From assembly GCA_027487555.1 (NCBI GenBank), contig JAIYDI010000028.1, positions 52,507 to 116,506 of the forward strand: DNA of 64,000 nucleotides. The letters are read 5' to 3'. This document shows positions 18,374-26,903 of this stretch, piece by piece. The stretch comes from Hyphomicrobiales bacterium. Lineage in GTDB: Bacteria; Pseudomonadota; Alphaproteobacteria; Rhizobiales; Devosiaceae. The number at the start of each line of letters is the position of its first letter. Position 1 is the stretch's first letter. Made by a program: the position numbers and the translations under genes. Under the pieces are notes generated by a model. That model saw only the letters and a program-made list of their open reading frames with translations, made no database searches and was not told the origin of the DNA.

Positions 18374-19642
18374 ATGAAACTGAAGTCCCTTATCGCCGGC
18401 CTGCTCGCCGGTGCGACCCTTGGCATCATCGCCGCGCAGGCCGCCGACCTCGCCATCGTCTCCGGCGACACCGGCAATGGCCTGGCCTTCCTGCGCTCGC
18501 AGCTCGACCGCTTCGAGGCCGATACCGGCAACAAGGTGACAATCGTCCCGATGCCGTCATCGACCACCGACCAGTTCGGCCAGTACAAGCTGTGGCTTGC
18601 CGCCGGCAATGCCGACATCGACGTCTACCAGACCGACGTGATCTGGGCTCCGCAGCTGGCCGACCAGTTCGTCGATCTTGCGGCGGCCGCAAAGGATGTC
18701 GTCGCCGACCATTTCCCCTCGATCGTCGAGTCGCAGACCGTGAACGGCAAGCTCGTCGCTCTGCCGGCCTTCACCGATGCTCCGGCGCTCTACTACCGCA
18801 AGGATCTGCTCGAGAAGTACGGCAAGTCCGTGCCGAAGACCTGGCCCGAGCTGGCCGCTACGGCCAAGGAAATCCAGGACGCCGAGCGCGCCGCTGGCAA
18901 GGCCGACATCCAGGGTTTCGTGTTCCAGGGCAATGCCTATGAAGGCCTGACCTGCGATGCCCTCGAATGGGTGAAGTCCTATGGCGGCGGCCAGATCATC
19001 GAGGCCGACGGCTCGATCTCGATCAACAACCCGCAGGCGGTGGCCGCCCTCGAGCAGGCCAAGAGCTGGATCGGCACGATCTCGCCGGAAGGTGTGCTGA
19101 GCTATCAGGAAGAAGAAAGCCGCGGCGTGTGGCAGCTCGGCAATGCCGTGTTCATGCGCAACTGGCCCTATGCCTACCAGCTGGGCAATGGCGACGACTC
19201 GGCTGTGAAGGGCCTGTTCGACGTGGCCCCGCTCCCGGCCGGCGAAGGCGAGGGCGCCCGCTCCGCCGCGACCCTCGGTGGCTGGAACATCGCCGTTTCC
19301 AAGTACTCCAAGAACCAGGACGAGGCCGTCAAGCTGGCCCTGTTCCTCGCGTCCAAGGACGTGCAGAAGGAACGCGCGCTGAAGCAGTCGAACCTGCCGA
19401 CCATCGTCTCGCTCTATGACGATGCCGACATCGCTGCCAACCAGCCGATCATTCCGCGCTGGAAGGACGTGTTCCTGAACGCCGTGCCGCGTCCGTCGGC
19501 GCCGGCCAAGGTCAAGTACAACGAAGTGTCCTCGCTGTTCTGGTCGGCCGTCCACGACACGCTCTCGGGCAACGGCACCGCCGCCGAGAACCTCGAAGTC
19601 CTCGAAGCCAAGCTCACCGAGCTCAAGGGCGACGCCTGGTAA
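18374..19642 (+). CDS. thuE: Trehalose/maltose ABC transporter substrate-binding protein (ThuE-like)
   Basis: 422 residues with a signal peptide (SLIAGLLAGATLGIIAAQAA) and the fold of MalE-type sugar-binding proteins. The ATG at 18374 has GGAGGA at the right distance; upstream in-frame sequence is not secretion-like. In the family it binds trehalose, maltose or sucrose in the periplasm and hands it to the ThuF-ThuG-ThuK importer. It heads an operon whose order E-F-G-K-A-B matches Sinorhizobium thuEFGKAB. A RIME-like repeat follows directly and may set its mRNA level above that of the permeases. Confidence 0.88.
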   Translation: MKLKSLIAGLLAGATLGIIAAQAADLAIVSGDTGNGLAFLRSQLDRFEADTGNKVTIVPMPSSTTDQFGQYKLWLAAGNADIDVYQTDVIWAPQLADQFVDLAAAAKDVVADHFPSIVESQTVNGKLVALPAFTDAPALYYRKDLLEKYGKSVPKTWPELAATAKEIQDAERAAGKADIQGFVFQGNAYEGLTCDALEWVKSYGGGQIIEADGSISINNPQAVAALEQAKSWIGTISPEGVLSYQEEESRGVWQLGNAVFMRNWPYAYQLGNGDDSAVKGLFDVAPLPAGEGEGARSAATLGGWNIAVSKYSKNQDEAVKLALFLASKDVQKERALKQSNLPTIVSLYDDADIAANQPIIPRWKDVFLNAVPRPSAPAKVKYNEVSSLFWSAVHDTLSGNGTAAENLEVLEAKLTELKGDAW

Positions 19643-19647
19643 GGTCC

Positions 19648-19751
19648 GGAGCGCTTCCAGGAAAAGTTGCATGACTTTTCCGGTTCGGAAGCGCGACAAA
19701 GCAATGACTTGGATCATTCTGCGCCGCTTTTGAGACGCTGGATGATCCAGG
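19648..19751 (+). repeat. RIME-like intergenic element, copy 1 (thuE-thuF)
   Basis: About 104 bp with two hairpin parts. The first includes GGAAAAGTTGCATGACTTTTCC, followed by a GAAGCGCGACAAAG linker and an imperfect second palindrome ending GGATGATCCAG. It is homologous to the elements at 22661-22762 and 25941-26045 and resembles the RIME repeats of rhizobia. Confidence 0.75.
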
Positions 19752-19833
19752 CTTCAACGCCTCGCGTGCGGCGGTATTGTCCGCCGCACGCAGTCCCCAT
19801 GGGGACCCTGCCATCCAGAGGACGCGACCGACC

Positions 19834-20816
19834 ATGGCATCCGAGGCCGTAGCATCCGCTCCATCGGGAGTTGGATCCAAGAAAATAGAATCCGAACTGA
19901 TGAAGTCGCGCGTTGCCGCGGCAATGTGGTTTTTGCTGCCAATGCTGGCGGCACTGGCCATCGTTGCCGGCTGGCCGTTGCTGCGTACCATCTATTTCTC
20001 ATTCACCGATACATCGTTGCAGAACCTCTACGGCGGCAAGTTTGTCGGCTTCAAGAACTACTTCGGCTGGACGACGCTGAAGAGTGGCCGCACTCTGTTT
20101 TCCGGGCTGCTGGTCGACCCGTCCTGGTGGAATGCCGTTTGGAACACAGTGCGCTTCGCCGTGGTCTCGGTGGCGCTCGAAACCGTTGCCGGCCTGATCG
20201 TGGCGCTGGTCCTCAACGCCGAGTTCCGCGGCCGCGGCATCGTGCGCGCCGCCATCCTGATCCCCTGGGCCATCCCGACGATCGTGTCGGCCAAGATGTG
20301 GGCCTGGATGCTGAACGACCAGTTCGGCATGATCAACGACATCCTGCTCAACCTCGGGTTGATCTCGACCAAGATCGCTTGGGCTGCGTCGGCCGACACG
20401 GCGATGACCGCGGTACTGATCGTCGATGTCTGGAAAACGACGCCGTTCATGGCGCTGCTCATTCTGGCCGGACTGCAGATGGTGCCGCGTGACGTCTACG
20501 AGGCGGCAAGGATTGATGGCGTGCACCCCATCAAGGTGTTCTTCAAGGTGACGTTGCCGCTCATTCGCCCGGCCCTTATGGTGGCGGTGATCTTCCGCCT
20601 GCTCGACGCCATGCGCATTTTCGACCTGATCTATGTGCTCACGCCCAACAGTTCGGCGACCAAGACAATGTCGGTCATCTCGCGCGAGAACCTGTTCGAT
20701 TTCGACAAGTTCGCCTACGGCTCGGCGCAATCGACGCTGCTGTTCCTGATCATCGCCGTCATGACGGCGCTCTATATCTGGATCGGCAAGGTCCGCTTCG
20801 ACGGAGGAGACCGCTG

Positions 20817-20817
<1 letters not shown>
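19834..20817 (+). CDS. thuF: Trehalose/maltose ABC transporter permease (ThuF-like)
   Basis: 327 residues, MalF-type permease with about six membrane segments and the EAA loop YEAARIDGVHPIKVFFKVTL (near residue 228), which contacts the ATPase. The start at 19834 (ATG) was preferred over an upstream in-frame ATG at 19777, whose added peptide is not conserved-looking; AGAGGA lies about 12 bp before. It pairs with ThuG, whose ATG overlaps its TGA. Confidence 0.88.
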
Positions 20818-21647
<830 letters not shown>

Positions 21648-21651
21648 ACCC

Positions 21652-22659
21652 ATGGCGCATCTCGAACTCAAGAATATCCGCAAGTCCTTCGGCGCCGTCG
21701 AGGTGATCAAGGGCGTCGACCTCGATATCCGCTCCGGCGAATTCATGGTCTTTGTCGGCCCATCGGGCTGCGGCAAGTCCACGCTGCTCCGTCTGCTCGC
21801 CGGCCTCGAGGACATCAGTTCCGGCGAAATGCGGTTCGACGACCAGATCGTCAACGGCCTTGCCCCCTCGAAGCGTGGCATCGCCATGGTGTTCCAGTCC
21901 TACGCGCTCTACCCGCACATGACGGTCTACGAGAACATGGCCTTTGGCATGCAGCTGGCCAAGGCGGGCAAGGAGCAGATCAGGCAACGCGTCGAGAAGG
22001 CCGCGGACATGCTGCAGATCCGGCAGTATCTGGAGCGGCTGCCCAAGCAGCTCTCCGGCGGTCAGCGCCAGCGCGTCGCCATCGGCCGCGCCATAGTGCG
22101 CGACCCGAAAGTGTTCCTGTTCGACGAACCGCTGTCGAACCTCGATGCCGCCCTGCGCGTCGCCACACGCCTCGAGATCGCCAAGCTCCATCATTCCATG
22201 AACAACGCCACCATGGTCTACGTGACGCATGATCAGGTGGAGGCGATGACGCTTGCCGACCGCATCTGCGTGCTGCGCGATGGTCTGGTCGAGCAGGTCG
22301 GCACGCCGCTCGAACTCTACGAAAACCCGCAATCGCTGTTCGTCGCGGGCTTCATCGGTTCGCCCAAGATGAACTTCCTCACCGGCCAGTTCGCCGAACG
22401 CTATCGCGCCGACACCGTCGGCATCCGGTCCGAGCATATCGCGCTTGGCGAGGGCGATGGAGCCTGGCAGGGCAAGGTCATCCATTCCGAGAATCTCGGC
22501 TCGGATACCTATGTGTATGTCGATATCGGGTCCGAAGAGCCGATCATCGTCCGTGAGGAGGGCACGAGCCAGCACAGGCCGGATGACCTGCTGACGATCC
22601 GGCCGATGGCTGACAGGATCCATCGCTTCGACAAGGCGGGCAAGCCGATCAGGCACTAG
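21652..22659 (+). CDS. thuK: Sugar ABC transporter ATPase (ThuK/UgpC/MalK family)
   Basis: 335 residues: Walker A VGPSGCGKSTLLR (37-49), signature LSGGQRQRVAIGRAI, Walker B KVFLFDEPLSNLD, H-loop YVTHDQVEAMT, then a TOBE/regulatory C-terminal domain. It is the ATPase of the trehalose/maltose importer, 4 bp after thuG. A RIME-like element and four 30-bp repeats separate it from thuA. Confidence 0.9.
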   Translation: MAHLELKNIRKSFGAVEVIKGVDLDIRSGEFMVFVGPSGCGKSTLLRLLAGLEDISSGEMRFDDQIVNGLAPSKRGIAMVFQSYALYPHMTVYENMAFGMQLAKAGKEQIRQRVEKAADMLQIRQYLERLPKQLSGGQRQRVAIGRAIVRDPKVFLFDEPLSNLDAALRVATRLEIAKLHHSMNNATMVYVTHDQVEAMTLADRICVLRDGLVEQVGTPLELYENPQSLFVAGFIGSPKMNFLTGQFAERYRADTVGIRSEHIALGEGDGAWQGKVIHSENLGSDTYVYVDIGSEEPIIVREEGTSQHRPDDLLTIRPMADRIHRFDKAGKPIRH

Positions 22660-22660
22660 C

Positions 22661-22762
22661 GCGCGTTCAGGAAAAGCTGCATGGCTTTTCCACCTCGAAA
22701 GCGCGACACAGCAGACACTTAGATCATCTCGGCGTTTCAGTCGAAACGTGAAATCATCTAGG
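22661..22762 (+). repeat. RIME-like intergenic element, copy 2 (after thuK)
   Basis: Shares the same order of blocks as copies 1 and 3: GCGCGTTCAGGAAAAG, a hairpin with CTTTTCC, an AAGCGCGACA linker, then GCGTTTCAGTCGAAACGTGA and ATCATCTAGG. It begins directly after the thuK stop. Confidence 0.8.
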
Positions 22763-22852
22763 CCGAATGGCGGAATTGCGCCATAACCGGGTGGCATGAG
22801 AGCGCTGCGCTGAACGGCGCTCCCCTTTGCGGATCAAGGCCTCACGAAGGCC

Positions 22853-22972
22853 AGACGGGCCGGTCGCCTGGCCGATATTCCAAGACGGGCCGGTCGCCTG
22901 GCCGATATTCCAAGACGGGCCGGTCGCCCGGCCGATATTCCAAGACGGGCCGGTCGCCCGGCCGATATTCAA
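22853..22972 (+). repeat. Four tandem 30-bp hairpin repeats upstream of thuA
   Basis: Units at 22853, 22883, 22913 and 22943, each starting AGACGGGCCGGTCGC. Units 1-2 have CTGGCC and units 3-4 CCGGCC; in both cases the second arm pairs with GGCCGG across a TCGC loop (the T allows a G-U pair), so the hairpin is kept. The array ends one base before AAGGAGACGA, the thuA ribosome binding site. Confidence 0.9.
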
Positions 22973-22983
22973 GGAGACGACAA

Positions 22984-23757
22984 ATGCCGATCAGAGCCAC
23001 GGTATGGGGCGAAAACGTTCACGAACAGAAGAACGCCTTCGTCGCCGAAAACTATCCCAAGGGCATGCACGGCCAGATCGCGTCGCTGCTGGCCGAAGAT
23101 GCCAATATCTCCGTGTCCACCGTGACACTGCAGGATCCGGACCACGGCATGACCGAGGCGAAGCTCGCCGAAACCGACGTGCTGCTCTGGTGGGGCCATG
23201 CCGCCCATGGCGAGGTGAAGGACGAGATTGTCGAGCGCGTGGTGAAGCGCGTCTGGGAAGGCATGGGCCTCATCGTACTGCACTCCGGCCACCACTCCAA
23301 GGTCTTCAAGCGCCTGATGGGCACACCTGCCAACCTGCACTGGCGCGAAGCCGGTGAGCGCGAACGGCTGTGGGTGGTGAACCCCGGGCATCCGATCGCT
23401 GCCGGTCTTCCGCCCTATTTCGAGCTCGAAACCGAGGAGATGTACGGCGAGCCCTTCTCCGTGCCCGAACCGCTCGAAACCGTATTCGTCTCCTGGTTCC
23501 AGGGCGGTGAAGTGTTCCGTTCGGGTCTCACCTATCGTCGCGGCGCCGGCAACATCTTCTACTTCCGCCCGGGCCACGAAACCTACCCGACCTATCACGA
23601 CGCCAATGTCGGCAAGGTGCTGCGCAATGCGGTGAACTGGGCCTACAACCCGGCCAACCATGCTCATCTGCACAAGGCGCCGAACACGCCGGTGGAGAAG
23701 GCCCTGGAGAAGATCGTCGAGCGCGGCGCCAAGCTCACCAACCACCCAAAGCCGTAA
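22984..23757 (+). CDS. thuA: ThuA trehalose utilization protein
   Basis: 257 residues matching the ThuA family (class I glutamine-amidotransferase-like fold): [20 protein letters not shown] near residue 72, [19 protein letters not shown] near 95 and an N-terminal [14 protein letters not shown]. In Sinorhizobium, ThuA with ThuB takes part in trehalose breakdown through 3-keto intermediates. The AAGGAG ribosome binding site directly follows a repeat array. It is cytoplasmic and encoded between thuK and the thuB-like pair. Confidence 0.9.
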   Translation: MPIRATVWGENVHEQKNAFVAENYPKGMHGQIASLLAEDANISVSTVTLQDPDHGMTEAKLAETDVLLWWGHAAHGEVKDEIVERVVKRVWEGMGLIVLHSGHHSKVFKRLMGTPANLHWREAGERERLWVVNPGHPIAAGLPPYFELETEEMYGEPFSVPEPLETVFVSWFQGGEVFRSGLTYRRGAGNIFYFRPGHETYPTYHDANVGKVLRNAVNWAYNPANHAHLHKAPNTPVEKALEKIVERGAKLTNHPKP

Positions 23758-23768
23758 CATGATCGCGC

Positions 23769-23794
23769 GAGCCGGATACCCCCGTATCCGGCTC
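23769..23794 (+). other. Perfect hairpin between thuA and thuB
   Basis: GAGCCGGATAC, a CCCC loop, and GTATCCGGCTC form an 11-bp stem, 11 bp after the thuA stop. There is no T tract, so an mRNA-stabilising or processing hairpin is more likely than a full terminator. Confidence 0.7.
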
Positions 23795-23813
23795 TGATCT
23801 TGCGGGAATTCTC

Positions 23814-24857
23814 ATGCGTTTGCTGATCATCGGGACCGGCCGGATGGCCCATAACCACGCCACGGCCTTCCAGGGCATTGATGGCGTGACCATCGTGGGT
23901 GCCGTGGATACGGACCCAGCTGCGCTGACGGCGTTCAACAGCCAATTCGGCATCCGGCTCGGCTTCACCTCGCTCGAGCAAGCGCTCGCCTGGAACGGCT
24001 TCGACACGGTGACCAACGTCACGCCCGACGCCATCCACCACGCCACCACGCTCGCGGCCATCGCGGGTGGCAAGCATGTCTTCTGCGAGAAGCCGCTGGC
24101 GACCGATGCGCCCAGGGCCTGGGAAATGGTCGTTGCCGCCGAAAGTGCCGGCCTCGTGAACATGGTCAACCTGACCTACCGGAACGTCGCGCAACTGCAC
24201 AAGGCGCGCGAACTGATCGCGTCGGGCGCCATCGGCACGGTGAAGCATATCGAGGCGAGCTACCTGCAGCACTGGGTCAGCCTGCGCGATTTCGGCGATC
24301 CGGGCCCCTGGCTTTGGCGGCTCAGCACCGGCCACGGCTCGAACGGCACGCTGGGCGATATCGGCATCCACATTCTCGATTTCACCTGCTTTGCCACCGG
24401 GCTCGATATCGCCGCGCTCAATTGCCGGCTGCAGACCTTCTCCAAGGTCCCCGGCGACCGGCTGGGCGAGTATGTGCTCGACGCCAATGACAGCTTCGTG
24501 TTGAGCGCGGAATTCTCGAACGGTGCCATCGGCGCCATCCATTCGAGCCGCTGGGCATCGGGCCACGGCAACGACCAGCGTCTGCGCGTCTATGGCGAAA
24601 AGGGTGGCCTCGAAATCAATCACGGCCGCAAGGGCTCGTCGCTGCGCGTTGCGCTCGGCGCCGATATCGAAACCGAGACCTGGCGCGACGTCGCTGCCGA
24701 TCCGGTGCCAACCAATTACGAACGCTTTGCCCAAGCCGTAAGGACCGGTGTCACCACCGAGCCGAGCTTCCGCACCGCCGCGAAGCTCCAGGACATTCTC
24801 GACAGCGCGCTCCGGTCCGGGCGTGACACGAGCGAGATCAGGCTTGCGAGCGATTGA
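23814..24857 (+). CDS. thuB: Gfo/Idh/MocA family oxidoreductase (ThuB-like, copy 1)
   Basis: 347 residues: N-terminal NAD(P)-binding LLIIGTGRMAHNHA and the conserved HVFCEKPLATDAP block (the EKP lysine near residue 93) of the Gfo/Idh/MocA family. In the thu operon the ThuB dehydrogenase oxidises the disaccharide to a 3-keto derivative. It is about half identical by eye to the next gene, with shared blocks such as NMVNLTYRNVAQL and GSNGxLGDIGxHILDF, so the two are tandem paralogues. Which of the two is the functional ThuB cannot be told. Confidence 0.85.
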   Translation: MRLLIIGTGRMAHNHATAFQGIDGVTIVGAVDTDPAALTAFNSQFGIRLGFTSLEQALAWNGFDTVTNVTPDAIHHATTLAAIAGGKHVFCEKPLATDAPRAWEMVVAAESAGLVNMVNLTYRNVAQLHKARELIASGAIGTVKHIEASYLQHWVSLRDFGDPGPWLWRLSTGHGSNGTLGDIGIHILDFTCFATGLDIAALNCRLQTFSKVPGDRLGEYVLDANDSFVLSAEFSNGAIGAIHSSRWASGHGNDQRLRVYGEKGGLEINHGRKGSSLRVALGADIETETWRDVAADPVPTNYERFAQAVRTGVTTEPSFRTAAKLQDILDSALRSGRDTSEIRLASD

Positions 24858-24889
24858 TCGTCTCGCCCATCCGCATAAAGGATAGAACT

Positions 24890-25936
24890 ATGCGTATTCT
24901 CATTCTCGGAACCGGCGGCATGGCCGCCCAGCACGCCAAGCACTTCGCCGCCATTGACGGCGTGTCCGTGGTCGCGGGCGTCGATGTCGATCCCGGCCGC
25001 CTGCAGAAGTTCAACGAAACCAACAATATCCCGAATGGCTTCGCCTCGCTCGATGCGGCCATCGCCTGGGGCGAGTTCGATGCCGTGGCCAATGTCACGC
25101 CGGACTCGGTCCACCACTCGACCTCGATCGCCGCGCTCAAGGCCGGCAAGCACGTGTTCTGCGAGAAGCCGCTAGCGACCGATGCGCAGAAGGCCTTCGA
25201 GATGGTCGAGGTGGCCGAGTCCGCCGGTCTCATCAACATGGTCAACCTCACCTACCGCAATGTCGCGCAGCTGCAGAAGGCCCGCGAAATTGTGGTCTCG
25301 GGCGAAATCGGCGATGTGAAGCATGTGGAGGCGTCCTACCTGCAGAGCTGGCTCGTGCAGCCGTTCTGGGGCGATTGGCGCACGCAGAGCCAGTGGCTCT
25401 GGCGCCTGTCCACCAAGCATGGCTCGAACGGCGTGCTGGGGGATATCGGCGTGCACATTCTCGACTTCGCGTCCTATGGCGCCGGCACGGATATCAGCCA
25501 CGTGTTCGCGCGGTTGAAGACCTTCGACAAGGCGCCCGGCAACAAGATCGGCGAGTACGACCTCGACGCCAATGACAGCTTCACCATGGCGGTGGACTTT
25601 TCCAACGGCGCACTGGGCGTCATCCATGCGAGCCGCTGGGCAACGGGTCACATGAACGAGCTGCGGCTGCGCGTCTATGGCGACAAGGGCGCCGTCGAGG
25701 TGCAGCACCGGCACGACTGGTCGAAGCTGCGCGTCACGCTCGGCGAAGACGTGGAGACCGGCGAGTGGAAGGAAGTCGATGTTCCGCCCGTGCCCACCAA
25801 CTACCAGCGCTTCGCCGAAGCGGTGAAGACCGGCATCCAGCAGGAACCGAGCTTCCGCCACGCCGCGGAACTTCAAAAGGTGCTGGACCTCGCCCTCGTC
25901 ACCGAGCGCGAGCGCAAGGAGATGCCCGTCGCCTGA
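24890..25936 (+). CDS. Gfo/Idh/MocA family oxidoreductase (ThuB-like, copy 2)
   Basis: 348 residues, a tandem paralogue of the preceding gene: ILILGTGGMAAQHAKHF at the N terminus, KHVFCEKPLATDAQKAFEMV near residue 90 and LDANDSFTMAVDFSNGALG further on. The ATG at 24890 has AAAGGAT upstream; an earlier in-frame ATG at 24854 would overlap copy 1 but lies outside the Rossmann start. It is the last gene of the operon, followed by a RIME-like element and a terminator. Presumably it oxidises the same or a related sugar. Confidence 0.83.
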   Translation: MRILILGTGGMAAQHAKHFAAIDGVSVVAGVDVDPGRLQKFNETNNIPNGFASLDAAIAWGEFDAVANVTPDSVHHSTSIAALKAGKHVFCEKPLATDAQKAFEMVEVAESAGLINMVNLTYRNVAQLQKAREIVVSGEIGDVKHVEASYLQSWLVQPFWGDWRTQSQWLWRLSTKHGSNGVLGDIGVHILDFASYGAGTDISHVFARLKTFDKAPGNKIGEYDLDANDSFTMAVDFSNGALGVIHASRWATGHMNELRLRVYGDKGAVEVQHRHDWSKLRVTLGEDVETGEWKEVDVPPVPTNYQRFAEAVKTGIQQEPSFRHAAELQKVLDLALVTERERKEMPVA

Positions 25937-25940
25937 GCGA

Positions 25941-26045
25941 GGAGCGCGTTCAGGAAAAGTTGCATGACTTTACCGGCTCGAGAGCGCGACAAATCAAAGA
26001 TTGGGAGCATTTCATCGTTTCAGGTGAAACGCGAAATGATCTGAG
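25941..26045 (+). repeat. RIME-like intergenic element, copy 3 (end of thu operon)
   Basis: GGAGCGCGTTCAGGAAAAGT, TGCATGACTTTACCGG, GAGAGCGCGACAAA, then a second palindrome with CGTTTCAGGTGAAACGCG. This copy is the closest of the three to the RIME1 consensus as I remember it. Confidence 0.8.
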
Positions 26046-26052
26046 GCAAGCT

Positions 26053-26084
26053 GGGCCCGTTGGTTTCCTCAACGGGCCCGTTTT
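26053..26084 (+). terminator. Rho-independent terminator of the thu operon
   Basis: GGGCCCGTT and AACGGGCCC form a perfect 9-bp stem with a 9-nt loop, followed by GTTTT. It lies just after the third RIME-like repeat and ends 2 bp before the next start codon. Confidence 0.85.
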
Positions 26085-26086
26085 CC

Positions 26087-26338
26087 ATGCATATCATCGG
26101 TGTCATTCTTATCGGCTTCATTGTCGGCATACTTGCAAAGCTGATCACCCCCGGCAGCCCACAGCCGCGCGGCTTCATCCTCACCACCGTGCTCGGCATT
26201 GTCGGCGCGGTGGTCGCAACCTTTCTCGGGCAGTGGATCGGCCTCTACCAGCCGGGCGAGAATGCCGGCTTTCTCGGCGCGCTGATCGGCGCCATCATCG
26301 TGCTGATCGCCTGGCGGCAGCTGGCCCGGCCGCGCTGA
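26087..26338 (+). CDS. GlsB/YeaQ/YmgE family small membrane protein
   Basis: 83 residues, three hydrophobic segments: IIGVILIGFIVGILAKLITP at the start, a middle segment with GFILTTVLGIVGAVVATFLG and a last one, ALIGAIIVLIAWR. Gly-rich spacing and length fit the transglycosylase-associated/GlsB stress protein family. The function is poorly defined; it sits in the inner membrane. The ATG at 26087 lies 2 bp after the operon terminator and has no clear Shine-Dalgarno; a TTG at 26060 inside the terminator stem is the only other in-frame start. Confidence 0.8.
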   Translation: MHIIGVILIGFIVGILAKLITPGSPQPRGFILTTVLGIVGAVVATFLGQWIGLYQPGENAGFLGALIGAIIVLIAWRQLARPR

Positions 26339-26340
26339 GC

Positions 26341-26865
26341 ATGACCATCATTCCAACGCTGGACACCGAGCGGCTGATCCTCCGGCCGCATCGGGCAAGT
26401 GATTTCGATGCTTACCGGGCGATGTGGGGGCATCCCGACGTGACGCGCTTCATTGGCGGCACTCCGTTGTCGCGCGAGGCGAGCTGGTCGAAGCTGATGC
26501 GCGTCATGGGCGTCTGGCAGGCGCTTGGCTTTGGTTTCTTCGCCATCGAAGAGCGTGCGACCGGCCGATTCATCGGCGAGGCCGGTTTCCACGACATGCG
26601 GCGGGACATGACCCCATCCATTGAAGGCACGCTCGAGGCCGGGTGGGGCCTCGTGCCAGACGCACACGGCAAAGGCTATGCGACCGAGGCGATGCGCGTG
26701 GCAATCGCCTGGGCCGACGCGCAGGATTTCGGCATGTCGATGACCTGCATCATCGCCGAGGCCAACCTGCCTTCGCAGCGGGTAGCTGACAAGCTGGGCT
26801 TCGCCGCACCCGAACTGGGCGCCTATCTCGAGCATCCGATCCTGGTCTATCGACGGCCGATGTAG
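26341..26865 (+). CDS. GNAT family N-acetyltransferase (RimJ/RimL-like)
   Basis: 174 residues with the RimJ-type opening LDTERLILRPHRASDFDAY and the acetyl-CoA binding region GLVPDAHGKGYATEAM (motif A, QxxGxG/A replaced by HGKGYA). It would acetylate an amine of a protein N terminus or small molecule; the substrate is unknown. The start is 2 bp after the GlsB stop, so the two may be cotranscribed. Confidence 0.85.
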   Translation: MTIIPTLDTERLILRPHRASDFDAYRAMWGHPDVTRFIGGTPLSREASWSKLMRVMGVWQALGFGFFAIEERATGRFIGEAGFHDMRRDMTPSIEGTLEAGWGLVPDAHGKGYATEAMRVAIAWADAQDFGMSMTCIIAEANLPSQRVADKLGFAAPELGAYLEHPILVYRRPM

Positions 26866-26903
26866 AGGAAGGCGGGGGCGGCGGACCGCCCCCGCGATCG
26901 TCG

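Noticed and set aside
22853..22972. Possible CRISPR array from four 30-bp repeats.
   Set aside because: Units are directly adjacent with no spacers, and there are no cas genes; it is a simple tandem hairpin repeat.
22754..22972. Minus-strand ORF with a repeated [10 protein letters not shown] peptide.
   Set aside because: It is the translation of the tandem DNA repeat and has no ribosome site or neighbouring partner.
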